From: Glandiceps talaboti
Lineage: Eukaryota > Hemichordata > Enteropneusta > Spengelidae
DNA length: 64,000 nucleotides
Assembly: GCF_964340395.1 (NCBI RefSeq)
Contig: NC_135550.1
Location: 18,662,984-18,726,983 of the forward strand
Direction: 5' to 3'
Positions 38,944-51,165 of the stretch are shown one piece after another. The stretch's first letter is position 1, and every line of letters starts with the position of its first letter. Under the pieces are notes generated by a model. It saw only the letters and a program-made list of their open reading frames with translations. It was not told the origin of the DNA and searched no databases. A program made the position numbers and the translations under genes.

Positions 38944-39639
38944 ATAGTCATGGTTTTTCCATGACCCCTAGAAGATTTGTGAAATTTTTGTTTAACCCCC
39001 ACCCCCCCCAATTTTTCCTGGATAAAATTGATCCCCCCCCCCCCCAAGTAAAATCTGGACACTCCCTAAATGAAGAAAGTTCTATGACATGTATTGGGCA
39101 TGTGTAACATTGTGTGATTGTCCATCGACACAGCCCCACAGGTCACTATATATGTACACAGCTTTAGCTGGTAGAAGCCACATTGTATCGTACTATAACA
39201 CCAAGTAAGCATAATTTGTAGCTGGTATAGGCCACACAATTGTATGTAAGAGAATCTGAGGTAACCAAAACTTGCATCTCAGTGATTCTATTAGCAGTAG
39301 CAAAGGCACGATAGTGAGGTGTAACTTTCTTGGCTGATTGTCACCTCACAGAGATCTGATCTGATAATAGTTAGTGGGTATGTATTCAATGTAGCATCAC
39401 AGTTTGTGTGATTGCACAGTCCTTCAGATAAACTAATGGTGATATTACAGGTTATGGGCCATCTAATACTAAGATATCACGGCTGTGAGTGCCAGAGGAA
39501 TACTTGGGAGGGCACTTTATGGTGATATAAGACATACACGGATACAGATAGTGATTTTTATCTCATCTAGAAAGGATGTTGTTGCTAAGTGATTGATCAC
39601 AGCAATGTCAGTTACTTTTAGCGCATCAGTCATCAGCAA

Positions 39640-39906
39640 TGCATGTATGTATGTATGTATGTATGTATGTATGTATGTATGTATGCATGTATGTATGTAT
39701 GTATGTATGCATGCATGTATGTATGTATGTATGTATGCATGAATGCATGTATGTATGTATGTATGTATGTATGTATGTATGTATGTATGTATGTATGTAT
39801 GTACATGTATGTATGTATGTATGTATGTATGTATGTATGTATGTATGTATGTATGTATGTACATGTATGTATGTATTTATGTATGTATGTATGTATGCAT
39901 GTATGT
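39640..39906 (+). repeat. GTAT microsatellite, interrupted
   Basis: Same tetranucleotide as at 37737 with gcat, gaatgc and tacatg interruptions, about 265 bases. Confidence 0.97.
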
Positions 39907-40976
39907 GTTCTGAGTTTTGGCTCATGGGGATTAAATGCAATATTTGCCATGCATGTGTTTACAGGAATCTCATGATGAAAAGTATCTGCTATGTATATTT
40001 CATAATTGGAATGACAACATAATCCGGGTTGCCAGGACTAACATTCACATGGACAGCTTCTATGTATATTATTCATGAGACTGGAACTTTTATAGTTTGT
40101 GGGTCAAAACATTGTTTGTAAACATTTTGTATCTGACTATACAATTTTAAATTATGTATAGTGCTTGAAGGATGATTAACCCTGATGAAAGTCTATCTAA
40201 TATCTATTTGTATAGATGAACAAATAATCTTGATAATTATCTCTGCCAAGGAGCATTAGACAGTGTTGGGTTTCACTGTGACTGTTAGTTACCATAGTTA
40301 CTGTAGTGACCGAGACAAAAAAATTAAAGCCCACTTGTGCAAAATCATGAAAAGGAGTCAAGATGGCATAAAAATTATATGTATCCATGGAGTTCAGTGA
40401 GTAATGAATCTAATGACTTCCCAAGATATGCATGGTTACCATGGTAACTAAAATGTTACTACCGTTGGCGGTTAGGTTTTCAACCGGAGAACTGCTTTAG
40501 CATTGGCAGAGGTATATAATATACGGTGTCCCCTATAGTTTGTCATTTTTAGTTTACATGATCTGTTGCAAAATAAAATAACCAGGTAGTTCCTCAGATC
40601 AAATTAATACAGTTTTCAAATTTGTGTGTTAATTGTGTTTGAAACTCTTGATGGAATAAAGCCATTTATCTATTCATTTTATTAGACAAGTTCAGAATGT
40701 TACATGGCTCTTAATTTCACTGATGTCGTAAAGTTGATTTTAATAATAATATGAGAAAGTAATTCAATATTTCATTGATGTCTTTATGACTTGACTCAAT
40801 AACATGGGGACACCAAGTCTGAGCACAGTTCAAAAGTAAAGAATTTGTGAATGATGTATGTATTATAGATGGAAAAGTGTATGGAATGTACATACCTTGT
40901 GAATACAAAAACTGACACAGAAAACACACCATGAGAATTAAATGAACAGTGACATATTTTTTACTGAATGGAGTGA

Positions 40977-40995
40977 TATAGAGATAGAAAGAGAG

Positions 40996-41092
<97 letters not shown>

Positions 41093-41162
41093 GAGGAGCG
41101 AGAGAGACAGAGAGAGACAGAGAGAGAGAGACAGAAAGAGAGAGAGAGACAGAGAGAGAGAG
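40977..41162 (+). repeat. GA microsatellite, interrupted
   Basis: Pure GA core followed by a GAGACAGA-type degenerate right end. Confidence 0.97.
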
Positions 41163-42991
41163 GATCTAGTTATGTTTAAAGTTTAATCCAATATGGGTTC
41201 ATGATAAAAATTTAGCAATGTTAAACTACACAATAGCAAAATAAACTGACACTTGCCAATAATAGTTTTATTTCATCTAGTACTCAAAAATAAACATAAC
41301 TATAACAGTGTAAAGTCTGTGGCTGTTATTTTAGTCAATGGTTGCTATTTCATATTGAGGTCCGAGAATTCGAAATAGCAATGATTACAATTAAGGGTTG
41401 CAATCTGATTAAGTAACTTTATCAGTGTCATGAGTTTGATTATTTCTTACCAGTCAAAAACAAAACAAAAATTTCACTTTATGAGTCATGGATTTATGTC
41501 TTCCTTTTAGGAATGTTCAATTGAAGGCACGAACACTCATATGTTTATATGTCATACAACAAAAATACTCTATTTTTTAAGTTGTAGTTAATTGCCATGA
41601 TTGTGGTTACCATTTTCATCCATCAAAGCTTATTTCCTTGAACACTCATAACTAGATTTCTTTTGACAAATGCCATTGGTGTTTGCTGTTGCTCCTGACA
41701 TGGTCTTGGGCAGCTATTATATATAGTATACAGATAAGCATTTTCATAGATCCCTTTTGAACCTTTGGTCAGTTGTGTTAAAAATCTGACATTTCAAATC
41801 AAACATACACTACACAAACTTCTCAATCCTACAAATACTAGTTCAAAAGTCCTTTTTTTGTTTGTTCTAAACCTTATAACCACATATATTTCAAGTATTT
41901 CTTGAGGTCTTTTGACCCAATATATATATATTATCTATTATCTATGAGTGTGACATACAACTACAAACTTTACATACTAACATTTCTTGTGGCACTTTGA
42001 GTACTTTAAGCCAACCTTGACACCCTGAACTTGATTCTTTGATAACTGACATCTGGTATTAAAGGCCAGGGTTTCAATCACAGGTACTCTTTTTTTTTGT
42101 ATTTCAGAATTATTTTTTTTCTTTATTGCCATTTGGACTCACAAAGGGGTACATTTCAAGCAAGAAAAGGCAGATTACAAGTTTTTGAATAATTCACATA
42201 AACCGGACCACTTTTTCACATGTGTTGTTAATTTCTTATTTTGTACAGCTATCCAGTACTAGCATTGATATATCTTCTTCAGAAATGGAAGAAAACAAAG
42301 CACGGCTCTTTTTTTTCTGCCATCTTATTTAAATATAATAAATGTGTCACGACACATCCCAGGTACTCTTTATCAATGTAATCTCATCAGTGACACCACA
42401 ATAATGAAATAGGATTATTTTATTTCTTCAGTGGACCAACTCTTTCTGTAGTTCTTCAAAACAGCTGTTTTGTCACACCAAGATTTTTAATCCTAAATCC
42501 AAAATTTAAAGTGGCACAAGCTGAGTTTATAAAAACTTTTACTCGAATGAAAATACTTAATGTATAGAACTTTGATTAAACTACCATATTCTAGTATAAC
42601 GTTAATGTCTATGCATGCCTTCTATCTATGACATTACAATTGTATGGATTCCTCAACATTTTTTTTATACATATAAAAAAATTCTGTTTATAAGTTACTA
42701 AGTATATCTTAATACCAGGTTTGAGTTCAGTTAGTTGCAAGTGATGGTTAAGTATACGCTTCCGAAAGTAGAATTGAAAGTAGAAAGCAGCGACTTTTTA
42801 AATATGCAGCATAAATCTTGCCTGGTTATTAAAAGCATAAAATATTCACAATATTTCATTTGATACTTAACTCATACAATATCAAAGTTGATCACAACAT
42901 GTTTGAAATATTGTAACCTACATTTTAATCTAAAGCCGAACTGGACCTTTCAGGTCACTATTTGGGTAATACCATATTGTCTGTGAAATAT

Positions 42992-42997
42992 TTTATT
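42992..42997 (-). promoter_or_regulatory. Candidate polyadenylation signal for DPH6
   Basis: AATAAA on the - strand (tttatt on +), about 110 bases past the DPH6 stop codon. The downstream GT-rich element is weak, so a more distal site (for example the AATAAA at 41267-41272) is possible. Confidence 0.4.
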
Positions 42998-43106
42998 TAT
43001 TTGTTTTGAGGTGGAGTAAGAAGGGATGAGGATAGGATAAAATAATTTCACTGTAAGTTGCACATTACGTATAGGGCTGGTGTTACATCTTGTCACTGTT
43101 TGTTAC

Positions 43107-43222
43107 TTATCCCTGCATCCAGCAGCATACAGACAGCACATTTCTGCCTCTAAGACCCACTGCTGGAACCAAGCTGAAAGCGGGCATATCTTCACTCACT
43201 TCCTCCAAACATTCCTCAAAAG
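43107..43222 (-). CDS. DPH6: DPH6 terminal coding exon
   Basis: Acceptor actatttctag to 43223. Encodes TFEECLEEVSEDMPAFSLVP, then AVGLRGRNVLSVCCWMQG and stop TAA at 43109-43107. PAFSLVPAVGL matches the conserved C-terminal P-V-GL segment. Confidence 0.93.
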
Positions 43223-46200
43223 CTAGAAATAGTAAAAACACAATCACATTTTCCTTAAATTAAAATTTTTAAAGAAAAATGATGTTAGATGCTGGAAATT
43301 ATCGAAACTTGTGCCGAAGTAATTTAATTATCAAAAAAGAAACTTACAGAAAAAGTTGGAGGAAAACTGATATTTAGAATTCAACAATCATGAATTACAC
43401 ATTAAATGTAAAATGTTGTGTCATGTACTCAATACTAGTTTCCAACTGTCACAATTTGCCTAAAATAGTATTTTTTTTCTTGTACCTTTTTTCTACTCTT
43501 TTGATTTGGATCAAAGTAATACATGATACAACGATTGTAAACTGTATATAACAAATACACAAAGGAATCTGCTATTCATACGTATCTAAATCAAGCTATT
43601 TCCTGAATTAAAAAGTTGTATAACAACACCCAGACTGTAAATGGAAAAGGGAAAACAGCTTTGAAACTAAATGTTTCATTCTCTTAAAGCCAGGATCCTG
43701 GACAATCACTGAAGAACTCAAAGCACAAAGGGGCTAATTCTCAGTCAGGAAATAAACTTCATTCCAGCACTTCCACTTTCAAATACATCTAATAGACAAA
43801 AATAATCAATAGTTAACACTCACTGCTGTAAAGCTCTCCATGCTTGAATACATCGCTGTGGTAGAAAATCCTGAGTACCATCATCTGTTTCCATGGCAAC
43901 CCTTCTTTTCGTACGACATCTAAAAGTTTCTTAGTCATCTCCTGGAGATTAAGGTCTTCACCATCCCTAGTTACCTCTGGATAGGAGATACCATTTGACA
44001 AAATTAGTGTAATTCCAAGACATTGCAAAAATAATTCCGATTTTAAAATTTACAGTGAATTTGGAGAATATATTTGATTCTAGTAAATACACTGACCTAC
44101 TGATACTTGCATTGCCCCAAGAGAATCATCCAGACTGTAACATGTCTCACAAGTAAGTGTATAATTACTCCAGTCTGTAGGCCTCCGTTGGGAATCTACA
44201 AGAAATCACAAATAATTATGACTGATTTCTACAACAGCAAGCTGAATAATCCTCGGATATCAATGGGGTAACTCTTTATTTTCATTTATGTGTTTCATCA
44301 CACTTCCCCTTTGAGGACTGAAATATCTGTGGTGTTTAATACTATTACACATGGACTGGTCATCATTATACTCCCCTCCTTCATTTGTAAAAGGCTTTGG
44401 GTCACACTTCAAAACATTTTGTAAAATGGTTGTACTTCAAAATGTCAGATGATTTCACCACTGTGACTACTATTAATAACATTTGCATCTCATTGATGCC
44501 TATAAATGTCATACATGTGTTGTCAATTATTATGGTAAATCTTATACAACCCATAACACCAAAGTAAAGTGTTTTCTGTATGTACCACAATCATTTATAG
44601 CATCCATATCAAGTACAACCCATAACACCAAAGTAAAGCATTTTCTGTATGTACCACAATCGTTCATAGCATCCATATCAAGTACAACCCATAACACCAA
44701 AGTAAAGTGTTTTCTGTATGTACCACAATCGTTCATAGCATCCATATCAAGTGTAACCCATAACACCAAAGTAAAGTGTTTTCTGTATGTACCACAATCA
44801 TTTATAGCATCTATATCAAGTGTAATAGTATACTGTTTCATTTACTAATAGACCACATTAGAAAGGCCACATGCTAGGTTTGAAAATAAACCAATTGAAA
44901 CAGTATACTTTAACACTTGATATGGATGCTGAGAACTAGTGGAGCATAAAGAGAAAGTGTTTTACTTCAGTGTTACTCATTGTACATGCTATCAAACCAT
45001 TGACACATTGTACAGCAATTTACATAACAACACATTATTATCCAGTCAATACTCTCCAGACCCTGGAATGAACCTAGTTCTATAGGTCCAGGTCTATGTT
45101 TGGCAGTACAAGCTGTAAACTAACAGTTAACTCATAATCCCCTGCTCGACTGTAAAAATAGCATCCTGGTGGCTGAATGACAAGTTATTCACAGATGTAT
45201 ATACATCAAGTGTTGGCTTTGTTTGAATAACCAGCTGCATGCTGTCATTAATATCACAGTGTGTTTTGATGAGTAATAAAACAATCACTCTCATATCTAT
45301 ATTAGCTGCTGTCACATTTGAAAAAGACTTTACATGTATTATGTCATTTATTAGCCTTTTTATATAGATACTAAATCTCAGCTTACTATTACGATATCCT
45401 TTGTAATATGGAATGAACGCATTTCAAGGCAATACATTTTAATATTATACCTACGTACATATTCTATAATTGTGTAATAACTTTCAACATCATACCCAGA
45501 TACACATACACATTCTACAACTGGTTAATAACTTTTAATATCATACCTATAGGTACACAGATTAATTTGCATAACTGGGCAATAATTTTCAATATCATAC
45601 CTATAGGTACACAAATTAATTTGCATAACTGGGCAATAATTTTCAATATCATACCTAAGTAGAGATGGCATAACTGAGCAACATTTTTTTTTTTGCAAAT
45701 TACATTTTTTCATACAGTGAACACTAATTCAATTTGAATCAATTCTTTTAGTACCGCCAACTCACACTATCAGAGAGTGTGGTGTATGGTATTACAATTC
45801 ACAAATAATACAAAACTGTATTGTATGAACAATTTACAAAAATTGTTTAACTTGTACATGGAATGACTGGAGGGTATAGCATGTAGCAGTGTTTCTTAAA
45901 AATATTGCCATATCTAAATAATTATATTCCAATATTAGTTTTAATATTTTTTCTTTCTCTGCAATAGAAAAAATACAATTATTTAAATTGCAACTCTTAA
46001 ATAAAATGGTTCTATCAGATCTATGCACATCACATGAAAATAATAAATGAAATTCATCATCTATTTCATTACTATTACAACTGCTACAAATTCTTTCATT
46101 TAAAGGTAATCTTGGTTTTACTTTTTCTTCCTATTTCAATACCTACAATACGGTCGCTTGGTGAACACTAGCTCCAGAGGTGGGTATTCACATAGATATG

Positions 46201-49200
46201 GTTTATACATATGTACTGTGGTTTTGAACCCCTCCTTTCTTTGTTTGACTCATGTAGACTTTGTACACTTTTTAAGCAGTATGGAGAGGTTCAGGGTTTG
46301 ATCCCCTCTTTGAATGCATATAAAACTTTTTGATTCCATATTATGGATAGGGCAGTTTCAAAGATTTTCAAAATTTTTTCAAGATGTTTGACTTCTATTG
46401 TCTGGCTGAATGTAGACATTTCAACCTCCAGTTTCTGGCTGAAATATAGACTATTGACCCCTATTTTAAAATTTTTTGTAGCATTTGTGCACCCCCTCCC
46501 TCCGACCGACCACACAAGCTACGTCATCATCTCAGTCAATATATACTTTTTTTCTTTAATATGTTCATTAAATCACACACTTTCCATATTACTAGAATAA
46601 AATCTGATTTAGACATTCAACTTACATTTCCAGGTTGGTTTGTTTGAATGAGCAATGACGTGCCATTCTATCAATGCCTTCTTTGGTAAACTTGGTACAA
46701 CTATATATGTGATCACACCACTGGTGGCGCACTCTTCACCAGAGTAACCATCTCTCTGTAATGTAAAAAAAAAAATTAAATTAATACCATCAAATAAATA
46801 AACAACTGTCAATCAAAATAATGACAGACGGTGATTTACGTTAGCTCTACGCTTAACTGAAAATATAGTTGGTAGTAAAACTGACCAAAATGGGTTAAAA
46901 GATGAACATGCTTATTAAAAATTCAAATCCTATGGTATCAATTGAATCAATGATTTATAACATACAGTGTGTGTGGGATTGAAAAGGGAATTACAGAGAA
47001 GCTGAGACTGTCTCTCATAAATGAATAAAGATGTTTTAAAACCCAGCAAAAATAATGATTTACATTCCTACAATATCCAACTTTAAAAAAAAAGAAGAGA
47101 GAATATACTTATTTTGTTTTTTTGAAGATTGGAGCTGTGGCAGTTGGCATTTTATAATTTGAAATTATGTGTTTCATTTTGTTCTTCTTTTGGCATTTTA
47201 GTTATATCATCATTTATTTATAACTTCTTATCTTTTGCTTGATTCTTAGATCTTTACTTTACGACTGATATCTTCTACTCCACCATGTAATAAGTCAACT
47301 CTTGCTGTTTGTGCACCCACTGACATAAAGTGAACACATACTGTTCTGTTGGTGTACGATCTAATCATTTAAAAAGGTTGAGATTTATTTCTTTACTTTA
47401 CTTTCACATACCATTTCTGTGCGTTCTAATGCATACATCCATTCTTTTTCCGCAACCGGTATAAAATTTTGATGTGTGACATAACAGACAACCTGCATTG
47501 CCGATGAAATGTCCAACTTTGGATTCATTGCCTCCAGAACTCTGCCCACGCTACGAACTGACAACCTAGCTTGGGGATGTATACCGCCCTCTATCAGCTC
47601 TAGATTTGCAGGACACATACCAATCTGGCCAGCCAAGAAATATGCATTGCCAATCTGAAACATGAAATGTTGTCATGTCAAATAGAAAATTTCACTGACA
47701 ATGTGTTGAAAAACCTAATTTTGCTATATCAAAGTCCATTTCATTTATGGTGCAAACCCAATCATTGCTAGATCTTCCATATACTCTCTAGTACATATCC
47801 CTCCTTCCCATCAGCAACACACTGTATATATACATTCATGATTTACGATATAAGGTTTATATATATAGTCAGGCATATTGTCTAATTTACATGATACTTT
47901 GTAGGATACTAGTTTCAAATGTTGGTCAAGTTTTCTGAAAAAAAAATTGGACTATTGAAAAAATCACTGTGTCTAATATATATCTTTAAATTCATGATAG
48001 TAAGTAACACAATTCTTAAACTCTGATCTCTTACATCTGAACAGCAGCTACTCTTGCCCCCCTCCCCCTTCCATATTAAGACAGCTCGTTTTTAACAGAT
48101 CATTCTTTAGGCTTTGTCTGGGTGTGTATGCATGATTAACAGAAGTTTTACAAAAAAACCATGAAATACTTGTTCTTATGTAGTACATTGAAAGTTGCAA
48201 CTCATGTTGTTTCTCTTACCTGAGTAGCTTGGCTGTATGGACCTATGTTTGCTGGTGCCCAGTGAGACAGACTCTGGACATGCATTGTATTCCTTGCCAT
48301 CACAATATCTATTGTGTTAGGGTCTGTAGCTCTGTGTGCCTGGTAGTCTATTTGTAGTTGAGTGTTGCCAGGCAACGCAGCTTGTACACAAACCCTGTAA
48401 AAGAAAATCATTGTGTCACAATGCAGTTGGATTAATATTGCATGGTAAATTCAACAACTGATAAAACTTGTCTACTAAGTATTGGAAGTGACTGCATATA
48501 ATACATCAACATTCTTATTATGGAACAATCTTCCATGACACTCTAAATCTTAACTTCGCCAGGTTACCAGTTTTATACATACCTAGCAGGTGGATTGATA
48601 GTAAAATACTGGCGATACACCGAGTTGATCTCCACAAACTTTGCCATGTTTTTGACGTAAAGGTGAACAAGAAAGATGTGTGACATATCCATTCCATTGT
48701 TGTGTAATGTGCCTGTCAAAAGAAATATCAGATGATATTTACTGTAAGCGATCGATCAAAAGTATGGGAATGGATGATTACAGTGGTAGAAGGCTGATTT
48801 ATGACTTTGTGTGAAGTACTCCTGCAAAGTTTGATTACAAAACTGAATCAATTTACAATCACAAATACATGTATGAGTATGGTACCCTTTGGGTATGGAT
48901 TGATATTTTACCGGTAGTCAAAACTTTTTTGAATAATTATTAGTGGTCAACTGTCATAACAATGGAAGTGATGCTCCGTGACTAGTATTTTGGTAGTATT
49001 TATCAAGAATCATAGCTCACAGACTTGTCTTGGTGTTACAATGTCAAGAAGCTCTCTCTCCACAAAGTCAAGACATTTGCCCTTGGAAGCACAGAAATAT
49101 GATCTGATTTGGACATTCCGACCAACAGCTGTGGATCTTCAGGCACTTGCAATAGACTAGCTATCCTCCCAATTAAAGTCACTTGGGGGCTACCAAGTAC

Positions 49201-51134
49201 ATTTATAGATTTACATAATATCCACTTAGATTTAACAGCTGTTGGAGATCATTGCAAATTCAAAACAGGTTACTGTATTTCCAAGGGCAAAAAAAACCCC
49301 CCTTGACTTGGTGTAGACAGCTTCTTGAGATAGTACACACCAAGACATGTCTCTGGGCTATAACAATTATTTGTTTCTTATCAAGTAAGAAATATCATAT
49401 TTACCATCCGATATCACAAGGATAGTAAAATTTTATAGTCAACAATATCTGAAACAAAATGATATGGGTATGGGATGTATAATATTTATGATCGTAATTT
49501 TATTAAAATAATATAAAATGTACCTTTGAGTTGATCCATGGCGGTTGTTGTGAGAGTACTAAGATCAACCTCGTCTCCTGTAGCAGTGATTCCTGACACA
49601 CATAGATAACCATTGTAATGTTTACATGTCAGCTCCCCAGACAAACCTGAATTTAAAGAGTGATTATTTGATATGTTATTAAAAAAACAACACAAAAGCC
49701 AAGCTTCCATAAATAAGATAATCATTGGATAGTTTTTTTTGAACCATCACAACTACAAATCATTGGCCACGGGAAACAATACTCCCTTTAGTAGAAACAG
49801 GGATATTTACACTGCCCAACTGGGTCACTATATTTCATGAAAAATTCTGACACACGTACGAGTCCACTTTTTCACCTGAAAAAAAACCTATTAAAAGATG
49901 GGGGTCGATAAATGTGTCTCTATTTCCCCTGCTTACAAAATGTTTCCAATCCTCAAGTGAAAGATAAATTTGAGTTAACAAAGTGATATAAATTGTACCA
50001 GTCAAAAACGTAGCATGGGATTAAAGGTTGGTGGACGTGTTCCTGGGTAATAACCTATAGAGCGCCCTCAACGGCATACATATAAACTGTAATATATATG
50101 TGTTACACTATATTACACCCAATCTGTCCATTTTATGAAATGGGTAGGTTAAATTGAACAGTTCATGAAGTGGGCAATCTTGCTACCCAAGTCATGAAAT
50201 TGGTAAAGAAAAATTATTCAGTGCATGAAATGGCCAATTTCTATAACACATAAACAAAATGTGTTTTAACATAATGATAACATTGAAACATAACATTCAA
50301 ATGTGGTGTGAGTGATATCAAGTGATATTGAGTCAAAGCAGTAAGTAACATATTGAGATTGACGTTAGACAAGTAACTATCTGGTGACATTATTGCAAAC
50401 AAATTTTATCACTAAATATTCACAAAAATTAAAATTCCGGATCCACAGAAGGAATAATTAAGATTTGGAAATGAAAAAGATTCTTGAGTCAGCATTCATT
50501 CAATATTCATTTTATGCTGGTACCTGTCTTTTGTTGCCATGTGTTAGTTTTGATTGAAGGAGTCCATGCTATTGGTCCAGGTTGTAGTTCTTCCTGTGGT
50601 TCATTAGTCAGGATGAGTTCTTGATGTAATTGACGGCTTGTTTTCATTTGTAGCCCCTGTATTCGCTCCTGCATGCTGAGAATCACATCCTAACATGAAG
50701 ATTCAACAACACAGGACATAGAGATCATTACAATGATGTACAAACACAAGGTTTGAAATTTGTACGTAAATCCTTCACATAACAATCTCTGCCCTATCAC
50801 AGGTCCCCGTTTATACAGCTGGATTGGCTGAGACATAGTGGTGGTTCAACACTAAGCTTGCAATTGATTGAGCAATGACCCAAAATGAAACAACTGGCAG
50901 CAGGAAGGTTTAGACCACCAACATGTAGATTAAGGAATAATGACCATAATGACTTTACATAGTTCTATCTTATATACTATGCCATCTAAAATATGTATGG
51001 GACACTCCCCCCCAAAACAACAACAACAACAAAAAAGCAAATTATGGCAATAATACAAAACAAGTGATAAGAAAAGGTAACTGCTGTATTTTGATCAGGA
51101 AACACTGCATGGTCTCATAAGCCAGCCAACCCCC

Positions 51135-51165
<31 letters not shown>

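Larger units (their letters stand above)
37532..39066. mobile_element. DNA transposon, about 1.5 kb, short TIRs, likely degenerate
   Basis: Inverted ends gggagtgtccagattttac at 37532 and gtaaaatctggacactccc ending 39066, each with a C/G-homopolymer-rich stretch just inside. Flanks are taaa on both sides (37528-37531 and 39067-39070), a candidate 4-bp target duplication. The interior holds a GTAT microsatellite (37737-37911) and a broken ORF (38556-38943). Superfamily is not assignable by eye; the TAA/TAAA target leaves PIF/Harbinger or another TA-rich-target group possible. Confidence 0.7.
44196..46625 (-). other. DPH6 intron with two tandem arrays
   Basis: Between the exons at 46626 and 44195. 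Contains the 69-bp array at 44535-44830 and the 54-bp array at 45438-45665. Nothing else recognised. Confidence 0.75.

Noticed and set aside
44483-44848. Repetitive open frames on both strands (121 and 99 codons)
   Set aside because: By-products of the 69-bp tandem repeat in a DPH6 intron.
46280-46310. ggtttgatccc as a tRNA T-arm
   Set aside because: No A box or cloverleaf can be built around it.
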